64,000 bases of DNA from Massilia phosphatilytica (GTDB taxonomy: Bacteria > Pseudomonadota > Gammaproteobacteria > Burkholderiales > Burkholderiaceae_D). Shown in pieces: positions 38,185 through 47,142 of the stretch. The stretch lies in assembly GCF_002968015.1 (NCBI RefSeq), contig NZ_PUIP01000008.1, positions 1 to 64,000 on the forward strand, in the 5' to 3' direction. Below the pieces are notes generated by a model, which saw nothing but the letters and a program-made list of their open reading frames with translations, ran no database searches and was not told the origin of the DNA. Both the position numbers and the translations under genes were made by a program. The first letter of the stretch is position 1, and every line of letters starts with the position of its first letter.

Positions 38185-40020
38185 ATGCGCCCTGCCCTGC
38201 CCGCGCTCACGCTGGCCGTTCTGACTTGCATGAGCACCGCACCCGCACACGCCACGCCGCCTCTGCACCGGACGGTCGAGCAGGCCTACCCGCAGCTGGA
38301 TTACTTTTTCCGGAAGCTCGTGCAGGAACGGGACGGCATCACGATCGACGGCCGCGCGCCCTTCCAGAGCCACGACAAATTCCTGCCCGGGAAAATCGCG
38401 ACGGGCCTCGCGGACGTGCTGCTGCACACGCCCGCGGGCGACCAGCGCCTGCCCGGCATGCTGCGCGACTATGCGTCCATCGCCGACCTGACCGTCGGCA
38501 TGGAAAACGATACCTGGGGCATCTATTACTACATCGGCGCGCTGGTCAAGCTGAAGCAGGCGGGCCTGCTGGAGCGCGCCGTGCGGCCCGCCACGCTCGA
38601 ACAACTGCGCAAGAGGCTCGACTGGCGGACGTTCGTGCGCGTGCCGTCGTACGACCTGATCGACCTGCCGACCAATTACTACGGCGTCGCCTTCAGCATC
38701 GCGCGCCTGCGCCTGCTGATGGGCTGGGAAGATGCGCACGCGAGCGACGTCCTGCTCGACAAGATGCTGAAGCATTACGCCGATTACTCCGGCACCTACG
38801 GTTTTTCCGACGAGACGGATGGCCAGGGCCGCTTCGACCGCTACAGCATCCTGCTGGCGGCCGAGATCTGCGAACGCTTCATCGAGACCGGCTTGACCGT
38901 CACGCCGGAACTGAAGGCCTTGCTGCGCAAGTCGGCCGACGTCGCACTGAACGCGGCCAGTGCGGACGGCACGGGCTTCACGATGGGCCGCAGTCTCGGG
39001 CCGTATGGCGAGACGGCGATGCTGGAGATCCTGTCGACCGCCGCATACCTCGGCGTCCTCACGCCGGAAGAAAAGGAGTACGCGTACGCCTACGCCGCGC
39101 GCATCGGCGAACGCTACATGACCTTCTGGTACGACCCGGCGCTGCACTCCGTCGACATGTGGGGCAAGGGCCGCCGCACCGACGCGTACCGCGGCAAGCA
39201 CCGCATCCTCGGCGAGAACTTCTCGCTGCTGCACCAGTTGATCACCACCGACGAGATGTGGAACCGCGCGGGCATGAAAGACGCGGTGCCGCGCACGGAT
39301 CTCGCCGCGTGGCTGGAACGCGCGCGTCCCGCCTTCAGCCTCACCCGCTTCGCGGGCGGCGAGTACGACCGCGCCCTCGCCATCTGGCGCGACGGATCGC
39401 ATGTATTCAGCCTGTCGATGATCAACGGCGGGCCGGGCCAGCACGCGAACAGTCCGTATTATCCGTTGCCGTTCTCGTACGGGATCGTTTCCGGCATCGC
39501 CGACAGCGGCGCCGCGCATCCGCAGTTGCTGCCCAGATTCCGCCTCGCCGACGGCAGCGAATTGATCGCGACCGCGTTCATGAAGGCCATCGAGACGAAC
39601 GGCATCGATGGCGGCCACCGCGTCACGTACCGCCAGGATGCGCTCACGAAGCTGGGCAAGAACGTGCCCGTGAAAGACCCGCGCATCGCGGTCGATACCG
39701 AATACACGCTGCGCCACGGCGTCATCACGCGCACCGACACCTATACGCCCGCGGCACCGCTGGACGTGGCCGGCGTCAGCCTCGACTTTGCGTCGTTCTC
39801 GGGCGGCGCCACGGTGGACGGCAGCACCATCGCCTTCCGCGACGGTGCCGTGCGCGCGTTCGCCGTCGAGGGCCTCGCAAGCTGCAGCGCCAGCGACGTC
39901 GCGGGCAACGATGCGTACCGCGCGCCGTACGAACCGATGGCCACGCTGGCCACCTGCCGCACGGGCGCGTTCACGTTCGACAAGCCGCTCAGGATCCGCT
40001 GGACGATCCGCTACCAGTGA
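38185..40020 (+). CDS. Secreted toroid-like protein, putative novel polysaccharide-active enzyme
   Basis: 611 residues with a clear signal peptide (MRPALPALTLAVLTCMSTAPAHA). I do not recognise an assigned family. Residues 25-420 look all-helical with repeated aromatic-rich helices (MENDTWGIYYYIGALVKL, YDLIDLPTNYYGVAFSIARL, GRFDRYSILLAAEICERF, TMGRSLGPYGETAMLEIL), which suits an (alpha/alpha) toroid. HANSPYYPLPFSYGIV follows, and the C-terminal about 170 residues look beta-rich (RHGVITRTDTYTPAAPLDV). A toroid plus beta-sandwich is the plan of several lyase and uronidase families; GRSLGPYG loosely recalls DUF2264 proteins. A LacI-type operator is directly upstream. The 3' end overlaps the PL5 gene by 32 bp. 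Confidence 0.72.
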   Translation: MRPALPALTLAVLTCMSTAPAHATPPLHRTVEQAYPQLDYFFRKLVQERDGITIDGRAPFQSHDKFLPGKIATGLADVLLHTPAGDQRLPGMLRDYASIADLTVGMENDTWGIYYYIGALVKLKQAGLLERAVRPATLEQLRKRLDWRTFVRVPSYDLIDLPTNYYGVAFSIARLRLLMGWEDAHASDVLLDKMLKHYADYSGTYGFSDETDGQGRFDRYSILLAAEICERFIETGLTVTPELKALLRKSADVALNAASADGTGFTMGRSLGPYGETAMLEILSTAAYLGVLTPEEKEYAYAYAARIGERYMTFWYDPALHSVDMWGKGRRTDAYRGKHRILGENFSLLHQLITTDEMWNRAGMKDAVPRTDLAAWLERARPAFSLTRFAGGEYDRALAIWRDGSHVFSLSMINGGPGQHANSPYYPLPFSYGIVSGIADSGAAHPQLLPRFRLADGSELIATAFMKAIETNGIDGGHRVTYRQDALTKLGKNVPVKDPRIAVDTEYTLRHGVITRTDTYTPAAPLDVAGVSLDFASFSGGATVDGSTIAFRDGAVRAFAVEGLASCSASDVAGNDAYRAPYEPMATLATCRTGAFTFDKPLRIRWTIRYQ

Positions 40021-40963
40021 CGACGTGTTCGAGCGGATTGGCCAGGTTGCGGTCGCCGCCCATGCGCGCATCCCAGTTCACGGCCGGCAGCTTGACGGGG
40101 ACGGCGACGCGGCCGCCGTGGCGCACATAGATGGCGATCCAGCCGGGCACGCCCCCCGACCATTCCTGCTCGACGCCCGTCATCGTCGCGAAAGTCGACG
40201 GATCCGCGACGCCTGCGACGGAGAAGGCAACGAGCCGGTCCAGCTGGGGTGCCTGCACGTCGAAGATCGACGCCATCATCACGAGCGGCGCCGCGGAGTA
40301 CAGGTGGTAGTGCAGCGCCCTGCCGGCCCGTTCCAGTTCGTGCGGCAGCACGCCGTCCGGCCGGATCTGCGCCATCGCAGCGTCGAACACCTTGCGGCCC
40401 CACGCCAGGCAGCGCGCATTGCCCGTCACCGCGCCCGTCGCCGTCACCGCGAGTCCTTCCCAGTAATAGTGATTGTTGCGCACGCCCTTGTGCGCATCCG
40501 AGTGGCGGATCGTCTCATCGGCCAGCGCCAGCAGCCAAGCCTCGATGCGGCGGCGCTCGTCGGTCGTCGCCGCAGGTTTTACGCGCGCGTAGCTGAGCGC
40601 CAGGCCGCCGAGCGTCCACTTGCGGGTGTAGTACGACTGCTCCGTCGACATCGATCCCAGCATCGCCTTGCGGTCGGACCAGTTCGCGAGCCAGGCCAGT
40701 GCGCAGCGGGCATCCGCGGCGCGCTGCGTCCGCTGCCACGCGACGGCGGCATGGGCGACCGCATCGAGGTAATCGTTGACGGGTTTGACGGCCGCCTCGT
40801 TGCGCGCCTTGCGCACCGGGTCGACGATCGAGTGATGGGGGTCGCTGTAATAACTGTTCGCGTCGATGTCGATGACGGCCGGCGGCGGCGCCTCGCATGC
40901 GCAAGCTTGGCGCGCGGCCAGAGCCGCAATGAACATGGCCGTTCCGAGTCCTCGTATCCGCAT
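39989..40963 (-). CDS. PL5-type polysaccharide lyase (alginate/glucuronan lyase-like)
   Basis: 324 residues. The signal peptide ends near QACACEA, then follows an (alpha/alpha)-barrel of the AlgL type. The signature VRNNHYYWEGLAVTATG has the Asn-His pair at 163-165, and GVLPHELERAGRALHYHLYSAAPLVMMA (204-231) carries the His/Tyr expected in catalysis. PL5 enzymes cleave polymannuronate, and some relatives cleave polyglucuronate, by beta-elimination to leave 4,5-unsaturated uronates. AGGAGGAG precedes the ATG. It is divergent from GH105 across a promoter with two LacI-type operators. It would make the ends that GH88 and GH105 remove. Confidence 0.9.
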   Translation of the reverse strand: MRIRGLGTAMFIAALAARQACACEAPPPAVIDIDANSYYSDPHHSIVDPVRKARNEAAVKPVNDYLDAVAHAAVAWQRTQRAADARCALAWLANWSDRKAMLGSMSTEQSYYTRKWTLGGLALSYARVKPAATTDERRRIEAWLLALADETIRHSDAHKGVRNNHYYWEGLAVTATGAVTGNARCLAWGRKVFDAAMAQIRPDGVLPHELERAGRALHYHLYSAAPLVMMASIFDVQAPQLDRLVAFSVAGVADPSTFATMTGVEQEWSGGVPGWIAIYVRHGGRVAVPVKLPAVNWDARMGGDRNLANPLEHVVTGSGSSSGS

Positions 40964-40979
40964 GGTCTCCTCCTTTTAT

Positions 40980-40993
40980 GAAAGCGTTTACCT
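40980..40993. promoter_or_regulatory. LacI-type operator before the PL5 gene
   Basis: TGAAAGCGTTTACC, CG-centred, 16 bp before the PL5 start and in the gap shared with GH105. Confidence 0.65.
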
Positions 40994-41027
40994 TATCTCA
41001 GCTTTAAGCCAAAATCCACATATCCAG

Positions 41028-41041
41028 TTAAACGTTAACCT
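41028..41041. promoter_or_regulatory. LacI-type operator before the GH105 gene
   Basis: GTTAAACGTTAACC ends 3 bp before the GH105 start codon and occupies the place of a ribosome site. Its centre is 48 bp from the PL5 site, so one repressor tetramer could loop both. Confidence 0.68.
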
Positions 41042-41044
41042 ACA

Positions 41045-43249
41045 ATGATCCCGACCATCCCCTTCAAGTACGCCACGCTCGCCCTGCTGCTGCTCGGCCC
41101 CCTCCTCCCCGGATGCGCGACACACACGCGGCCCGCCGCCCAGGCCGAAGCGCAGGCGCCGACGCCGGCCGCCGTGCTGGCGACGATGGAACGCGTCGCC
41201 GACTGGCAGCTCGCGCACCCGAGCACGCACGAGACGACGCACTGGACGCAGGGCGTCGGCGACGCCGGCTTCATGGCGCTGGCCAACCTGTCCGGCACGC
41301 GCAAGTATCGCGACGCGATGGTCGCGATGGGCGAACGCAATGGCTGGCAGCTGGGTGCTCGCGCGTACCACGCGGACGACCACGTGGTCGGGCAGACGTA
41401 TGCGGACCTGTACCTGCAGCTGCGCGACCCGGCCATGCTGGCGCCGCTACGTGCGCGCTTCGACGCCATCCTCGCGGCGCCGCACGACGGTACGCTGGAA
41501 TTCACGGCGCCCGGCAACCAGGACCGCTGGTCGTGGTGCGACGCCCTGTTCATGGGACCGCCTGCGTGGGTGCGCCTGACCGCCGCCACCGGCGACGCGC
41601 GCTATCTCGATCACGCGGTCACCGCGTGGTGGCGCACGTCGGACTACCTGTACGACAGGGACGAACACTTGTACTACCGCGACAGCAATTATTTTGCCCG
41701 GCGCGAAGCCAATGGCCGCAAGGTGTTCTGGGCGCGCGGCAACGGCTGGGTGATGGCGGGCCTGGCGCGGACGCTCCAGTACCTGCCGGCGCACCATCCG
41801 GCGCGTGCCCGCTTCGAACAGCAGTTCCGCGAGATGGCGACGACCGTCCTGGCACTGCAGCAGGCGGACGGCCTGTGGCGCGCGAGCCTGCTCGATCCGG
41901 CCAGCTTCCCGGCGCGCGAGACGAGCGGCACGGCGTTGTTCGCGTACGCGCTCGCGTGGGGCGTCAACCAGGGCCTGCTGGACCGCGCCGCGTTCGCGCC
42001 GGGCGTGCGGCGAGCGTGGGCCGCGCTCGTCGCCAGCGTCCAGCCGGACGGCAAGCTGACGCACGTGCAGCCGATCGGCCAGGCGCCCACGGGCTTCGCG
42101 CAAGACGCGACGGAAGTCTATGGCGTCGGCGCCTTCCTGCTGGCGGGCAGCGAAGTGTTCCGCATGGCGCTGCAGGACGGCACAACGGCGCGCGCCGCGC
42201 CGCGCACGGTGCGGGTGACGAATCCGGGCGACTTCTACCGCGCCGACGAGACGGTCGAACTGGCGCTCGGCCCGAATGCATCGCAAGCACCGTTGGCCGT
42301 GATGGAAGCCGACACGTCGCGGCTCCTGCCCACGCAGCGCATCGGCGACACGCTGCTGTTCCAGGCGACCTTCGCGCCCGGCGAACAGCGCCGCTTCCTG
42401 CTCCTGCCCGCGAACGCCCTGCCCGCGCTGGCGCCGCCCGACGTCAAGGTTCATGCGCGCTACGTGCCGGAGCGCTACGACGACTTCGCGTGGGAAAGCG
42501 ACCGCATCGCGCACCGCACGTACGGCCCGGCGATCCTGCACGTGCCGAACGAGCGCGTGGGCAGCGGCGTGGACGTGTGGCTCAAGCGCGTGCGCCGGCC
42601 CGTCGTCGACACATGGTACAAGCGCGGCGAATACCACAGCGACCATGGCGAAGGCCTCGACAACTACAGCGTCGGCACGGGCCGCGGCTGCGGCGGCACG
42701 GAAGTCTTCAGCGACGGCAAGGCGTATCCGTCATCCGTCTACGCCGGCTGGAAGGTGATCGCGGACGGCCCGCTGCGCGCCGTGTTCGAACTGCGCTACG
42801 ACGCCTGGAACGCGGCCGGACGCCAGGTCGCGGAAACGAAGCGCATCTCGATCGACGCGGGTTCCAACTTCAGCCGCGTCGAGAGCCGCTACACGAGCGA
42901 CCAGACGGGCGCGCTGCCCATCGCGGTCGGCATCGCGCAGCGCAAGGGCGATGGGCATCTCGTGCGCGACACGAGCGCAAGCTGGATGAGTTACTGGGAA
43001 CCGGAGAGCGCGCCGAACGGCCACACGGCGTGCGCGGTGATCGTTCCGGGACAGGCAACGCGCGCCGCCACGGATGGCGGCGACGCGCTGCTGGTCGGGT
43101 CCGCGCAACCCGGACAGCCGTTCGTGCACTGGCTGGGCGCGGGCTGGAGCAAGAGTGGGGACTTCGCCGATGCGCGGGCGTGGGAAACCCACGTGCGCAA
43201 CGTCGCGCAGCGGCTGGCCATGCCGCTGCGCGTAACGGATCAGGAGTAG
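41045..43249 (+). CDS. GH105-DUF4861 fusion lipoprotein
   Basis: 734 residues. The signal ends in a lipobox LLPGC (Cys24), so it is a lipoprotein. The N-terminal half is an unsaturated glucuronyl/rhamnogalacturonyl hydrolase of family GH105: YHADDHVVGQTYADLYL, RWSWCDALFMGPPAW with catalytic Asp166, and FWARGNGWVMAGLAR. From about residue 400 a DUF4861-like beta domain follows (VRVTNPGDFYRADETVEL, WYKRGEYHSDHGEGLDNYSVGTGRGCGGTEVF, KRISIDAGSNFSRVESRYTS). The fusion suggests two steps on one uronate-containing oligosaccharide. It ends 1 nt before the convergent ppc stop. No good ribosome site is visible; an operator fills that place. Confidence 0.88.
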   Translation: MIPTIPFKYATLALLLLGPLLPGCATHTRPAAQAEAQAPTPAAVLATMERVADWQLAHPSTHETTHWTQGVGDAGFMALANLSGTRKYRDAMVAMGERNGWQLGARAYHADDHVVGQTYADLYLQLRDPAMLAPLRARFDAILAAPHDGTLEFTAPGNQDRWSWCDALFMGPPAWVRLTAATGDARYLDHAVTAWWRTSDYLYDRDEHLYYRDSNYFARREANGRKVFWARGNGWVMAGLARTLQYLPAHHPARARFEQQFREMATTVLALQQADGLWRASLLDPASFPARETSGTALFAYALAWGVNQGLLDRAAFAPGVRRAWAALVASVQPDGKLTHVQPIGQAPTGFAQDATEVYGVGAFLLAGSEVFRMALQDGTTARAAPRTVRVTNPGDFYRADETVELALGPNASQAPLAVMEADTSRLLPTQRIGDTLLFQATFAPGEQRRFLLLPANALPALAPPDVKVHARYVPERYDDFAWESDRIAHRTYGPAILHVPNERVGSGVDVWLKRVRRPVVDTWYKRGEYHSDHGEGLDNYSVGTGRGCGGTEVFSDGKAYPSSVYAGWKVIADGPLRAVFELRYDAWNAAGRQVAETKRISIDAGSNFSRVESRYTSDQTGALPIAVGIAQRKGDGHLVRDTSASWMSYWEPESAPNGHTACAVIVPGQATRAATDGGDALLVGSAQPGQPFVHWLGAGWSKSGDFADARAWETHVRNVAQRLAMPLRVTDQE

Positions 43250-43250
43250 A

Positions 43251-45998
43251 TCAGCCGCTGTTGCGCAAGCCCGCCGAGATGCCGTTGATCGACATGTGCA
43301 GCCCGTTGCGGGTCGCATCGTCGTCGACGCCGGCCCGGTAGCGGCGCAACAGTTCGACCTGCAGGTGGTTCAGCGGGTCGATGTACGGCAAGCGGTTGCG
43401 CAACGAGCGCTGCATCTGCGGATTCCCGTCCAGCAGTTCGTCCTGCTCCATGATTTGCCGGAGGATCTCCACCGTGCGCGCATGCTCGGCACTGATCGCG
43501 CCGAAGATGCGGTCGCGCAGCGCCGCGTCCGCCACGAGGCCGGCGTAGCGGCTGGCGATCGCGATATCGCTCTTGGCCAGCACCATGTCCATGTTCGACA
43601 GCAGCGTCGTGAAGAACGGCCACGTCTTGTACATCGTGCGCAGCTGCGCGAGGCGCTCGGCCGGCGCCTCCGCGACGAAGCGCTCGACCGCCGTGCCGAA
43701 ACCGTACCAGCCCGGCAGCATCAGGCGGCACTGGGCCCAGCTGAACACCCAGGGAATCGCGCGCAGGTCTTCGATCGAGCGCGACTTCTTGCGCGACGCC
43801 GGACGGCTGCCGATGTTCAGCGCGGCGATCTCCGAGATGACCGTCGACTCCCAGAAGTACGTCTCGAAACCTTCCGTTTCATACACGAGCGAGCGGTAGG
43901 CGGTGAGCGCTTCCGTGGACAGGCGTTCCATCGCGGCCACCTGCGCCGCATCCGGCTGCGGCTGCGCATGCGACAGCAGGGTCGCTTCCATCGTCGCTGC
44001 GACGAGCACCTCGAGGTTGCGGCGGCCGACGTCGGCGTTGGCGTACTTCGCGGTGATCACTTCGCCCTGCTCCGTCAGGCGGATGCGTCCCTGCACGGCG
44101 CCCGGCGGCTGCGCGAGGATCGCCTCGTAGCTCGGGCCGCCGCCGCGGCCCACCGAGCCGCCGCGGCCGTGGAACAGCTGCAGCTTGATGCCGTGGGCGC
44201 GGAAGACGGCGATCAGTTCCAGCTCCGCCTTGTGCAGCTCCCAGCCGGACGTGACGTAGCCGCCGTCCTTGTTGCTGTCCGAGTAGCCCAGCATGACTTC
44301 CTGCAGGCGGTCGCGCGACTGCAGCAGGCGCATGTAGAACGGCAGGTCGAACGCCTTGGCCATGATCGCGGGACCGGCGCGCAGGTCGTCGATGGTTTCG
44401 AACAGCGGGATGATGTTGACGTCGAGCGTGCCGAGCGTCGGATGCAGCAGGCCCGCTTCCTTCAGCAGCACGGCCACTTCCAGCAGGTCGGAGACGGAAG
44501 CCGCCTTCGAGATGATGTAGTTCGTGACGGCGTCGCGGCCATACGTCACGTGCGCGCGTTTCGTCTCGCGCAGGATCGCCAGTTCGGACGCGGTCTCTTC
44601 GGAGTACGCCTCGAACGGCGAGACGAGCAGGCGCGGAGACTGCAGTTCTTCCAGCAGCAGCGTGCAGCGCGCCGCTTCGTCCAGGGCCAGGTAATCGACG
44701 CCCGGACGCGCCTGCGTCAGCAGTTCGGCGATCACGCGCTCGTGCACGTCGGAGTTCTGGCGCAGGTCGACTGGCGCGAGGTGGAAACCGAATACCTTCA
44801 CGGCGCGGCGCAGCAGCCGCAGGCGGCCGCGCGCCAGCTGGCGGGCGCCGTTGGCCACGAGCGATTCATGGATGACGTCCAGGTCCGCCAGCAGTTCGGC
44901 CGCGCTGGCGTAGGCCGCGGCATCCGGTTCAGCGGCACCGGCGAGGAGCCACGCGCGCGTGGCCACGAGGCGCGCATGCATGCCGTGCAGCGCCTGGCGG
45001 TACGGCTCGTCCTGGTGGTGCGGCGACTGATCGGGCGTGCGCTCAGCGATGCGGCGCAGCGCATCCGTGCTGCCGCACAGCGACTGCGCCTGCGACAGTT
45101 GCGATGCCAGCGTGTGCACTTCCGGCAGATAGAAATCCAGCGCGCGGGTCGATTGCGCCTGGAGCGTCGCGCGCAGGATGTCGGCCGTGACGAACGGATT
45201 GCCGTCGCGGTCGCCGCCAATCCAGCTGCCCACTTTCATGAACGACGGCAGCTCCATGTCGCTCCAGTCGACATCCTTCTGCGCCAGCGTATCCTCGAGG
45301 GCGCAGTACAGGCGCGGCACACTCTTGAACATCGTGTAGTCGAAGAACGACAGGCCGTTCTCGACTTCGTCCAGCACCGACAGCTTGGTCGGACGCAGCA
45401 ACCGCGTCTGCCACAGCGTCAGGATGGCGCGCGCGAGGGCTTCGTCGTTGTCCTGTTCTTCGTCGGGCGTCAGCTGCGTGCGGTCACGTTCGCCGATCAG
45501 GCGCGCGATCGCCATCTGGCAGTTGAGGACACTCTTGCGCTGCACTTCGGTCGGGTGCGCCGTGAACACGGGGCTCACGTGCGCGTCGTCGAAAAAGGCG
45601 CGCAGGTCGTCCATGCGGCCGGCGGCGAACACGCCGTCGACGGCGTGGGCGATGCTGCCCTTCTTCGGCGCAGACCCGGCGGACAAGTGCGCGCGGCTGC
45701 GGCGGATGTGGTGCTGGTCTTCGGCGATGTTGGCGAGCAGCGAAAAATACGTGAAGGCGCGGATCAGCTGGGTCTTCTCGTCGGCCGAGATGCCGGCCAG
45801 GATCGCGGCCAGTTCGTCGTGCGCGCTGCCGTCCTCGTCGCGCCGGAAACCGATGCAGCTCTTGCGCACCGACTCGATGCGGTCGAACACGCCATCACCC
45901 TCCTGGGCCCGGATCGTTTCCCCCAGCATGCGGCCGAGCTGGCGGATGTCCCGCCCCAGCAACTCTTCCTTGAAGTTCCGTGCCTCTTCGACGCTCAT
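43251..45998 (-). CDS. ppc: Phosphoenolpyruvate carboxylase
   Basis: 915-residue cytoplasmic enzyme that carboxylates PEP to oxaloacetate and replenishes the TCA cycle. [13 protein letters not shown] contains the catalytic His, [17 protein letters not shown] the conserved C-terminal signature, and [14 protein letters not shown] the Gly/Arg loop. The C-terminus ends RNSG, near the QNTG typical of PEPC. GGAGAG precedes the ATG. A perfect 15-bp palindrome sits just upstream. It is convergent with GH105 with a single base between stop codons. Confidence 0.97.
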   Translation of the reverse strand: MSVEEARNFKEELLGRDIRQLGRMLGETIRAQEGDGVFDRIESVRKSCIGFRRDEDGSAHDELAAILAGISADEKTQLIRAFTYFSLLANIAEDQHHIRRSRAHLSAGSAPKKGSIAHAVDGVFAAGRMDDLRAFFDDAHVSPVFTAHPTEVQRKSVLNCQMAIARLIGERDRTQLTPDEEQDNDEALARAILTLWQTRLLRPTKLSVLDEVENGLSFFDYTMFKSVPRLYCALEDTLAQKDVDWSDMELPSFMKVGSWIGGDRDGNPFVTADILRATLQAQSTRALDFYLPEVHTLASQLSQAQSLCGSTDALRRIAERTPDQSPHHQDEPYRQALHGMHARLVATRAWLLAGAAEPDAAAYASAAELLADLDVIHESLVANGARQLARGRLRLLRRAVKVFGFHLAPVDLRQNSDVHERVIAELLTQARPGVDYLALDEAARCTLLLEELQSPRLLVSPFEAYSEETASELAILRETKRAHVTYGRDAVTNYIISKAASVSDLLEVAVLLKEAGLLHPTLGTLDVNIIPLFETIDDLRAGPAIMAKAFDLPFYMRLLQSRDRLQEVMLGYSDSNKDGGYVTSGWELHKAELELIAVFRAHGIKLQLFHGRGGSVGRGGGPSYEAILAQPPGAVQGRIRLTEQGEVITAKYANADVGRRNLEVLVAATMEATLLSHAQPQPDAAQVAAMERLSTEALTAYRSLVYETEGFETYFWESTVISEIAALNIGSRPASRKKSRSIEDLRAIPWVFSWAQCRLMLPGWYGFGTAVERFVAEAPAERLAQLRTMYKTWPFFTTLLSNMDMVLAKSDIAIASRYAGLVADAALRDRIFGAISAEHARTVEILRQIMEQDELLDGNPQMQRSLRNRLPYIDPLNHLQVELLRRYRAGVDDDATRNGLHMSINGISAGLRNSG

Positions 45999-46012
45999 TC
46001 AACTCTCCAAAA

Positions 46013-46027
46013 TGTAAATAATTTACA
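46013..46027. promoter_or_regulatory. Palindrome directly upstream of ppc
   Basis: TGTAAATAATTTACA, 7-bp arms around one A, begins 15 bp before the ppc ATG, next to the ribosome site. The 199-bp gap up to the LysR gene is AT-rich and otherwise without an evident gene. Confidence 0.55.
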
Positions 46028-46197
46028 GAACACGCACCAGTTGACCAGCATTGGCAGGCAAATACGTTGTATATACCAGCCGTTATACACAGCGCGGAAC
46101 GGCATTCATGCAATGTTATGAAATTTTACTACGAACATTCATCAGTTCGGTGGGATAGGTTGAAAAAATGCTACACATGGGGAAACGGGGACGCCGC

Positions 46198-47049
46198 CTA
46201 TTCCTGCCCGAACATGGCGATGATCTCGTCGGCCACCGCGCGCACATGCGGGGCGCGGCGCACGTCGGCGTGCATGACGAGCCAGAGTTTGCGGCGCACG
46301 GGACAGGCCGGATCCAGGACGACGAGCCCCGGCGCGCGCGCCGCCGCGTAACGGGGGAAGACGCCTACCCCGCAGCCGCCGACCGCCGCCTGCAGCAACG
46401 TCAGCAGATCATTCGAACGCACCCTGTAGCCGCGGGCGCCGCGCAGCCGGTCGAGCCATTCCTGCTGGGGCGCGTCCGGCTGCAGTTCGTCGTAGCCGAG
46501 GAATACCCAGTGCGCGTCCTGGTGGCTCGCCACGTAGTCTTCATGCGCATACAACGCGTAATCGACGTGCGCCAGCAGCCTGGTGACGAGGCCTGGCGCC
46601 GTCGGACGCGCAAACCGCAGCGCGATGTCGGCCTGGCGCCGCATCAGGTCCGTCGTGCGCGCTTCCGCACGCAAGTCGATCTCGACGCCCGGCAGGCGCG
46701 CCAGCGGCCCACGCAAGCGCGGCGCCAGCAGGCAGGCCGTCAACGCCGGCGGCGCCGAGACGCGCACGACACCCGCGACGTCGATGGCACCGCGCGCCAC
46801 GTTGAGCAGGGCGTGCATGTCGTCCTCCACCTTGCGCGCATGCGGCACCAGCGCCGTGCCGGCCGCCGTCAGCGACCAGCCCTTGGGAAAGCGGTCGAAC
46901 AGGCGCGCACCCAGCGCAGTTTCGAGTGCGTCGATACGGCGTGCCACCGTGGTGTGTTCCACCCCGGTCGCACGCGCGGCGCCCGACAACGTGCCGGCCT
47001 CGCACAGCGCCAGGAAAAAACGGAGGTCGTCCCAGTCAGGCGTCTTCAT
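46198..47049 (-). CDS. LysR-family transcriptional regulator
   Basis: 283 residues. The N-terminal winged HTH (DWDDLRFFLALCEAGTLSGAARATGVEHTTVARRIDALE) is the type with VARRI seen in regulators near AmpR/GcvA-like and quinone-linked LysR proteins, followed by a substrate-binding domain. The start MKTPDW at 47049 is chosen; an upstream ATG (MHNC) would run through the palindrome. It is divergent from the lipocalin-like gene, which is its most likely target. Confidence 0.9.
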   Translation of the reverse strand: MKTPDWDDLRFFLALCEAGTLSGAARATGVEHTTVARRIDALETALGARLFDRFPKGWSLTAAGTALVPHARKVEDDMHALLNVARGAIDVAGVVRVSAPPALTACLLAPRLRGPLARLPGVEIDLRAEARTTDLMRRQADIALRFARPTAPGLVTRLLAHVDYALYAHEDYVASHQDAHWVFLGYDELQPDAPQQEWLDRLRGARGYRVRSNDLLTLLQAAVGGCGVGVFPRYAAARAPGLVVLDPACPVRRKLWLVMHADVRRAPHVRAVADEIIAMFGQE

Positions 47050-47050
47050 T

Positions 47051-47064
47051 GTGCAATTATGCAC
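47051..47064. promoter_or_regulatory. Palindrome between LysR and the lipocalin-like gene
   Basis: GTGCAATTATGCAC (5-bp arms around ATTA) adjoins the LysR start in the 93-bp divergent gap. It fits a LysR-type box (T-N11-A-like) and could serve both genes. Confidence 0.5.
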
Positions 47065-47142
47065 GGAACAGGTGCGGTTTTCGGGAATTCCGTTCAGGTG
47101 TCGGCACGGCTACGCTGACGTTTTCATCGAAAGGAGAACGAC

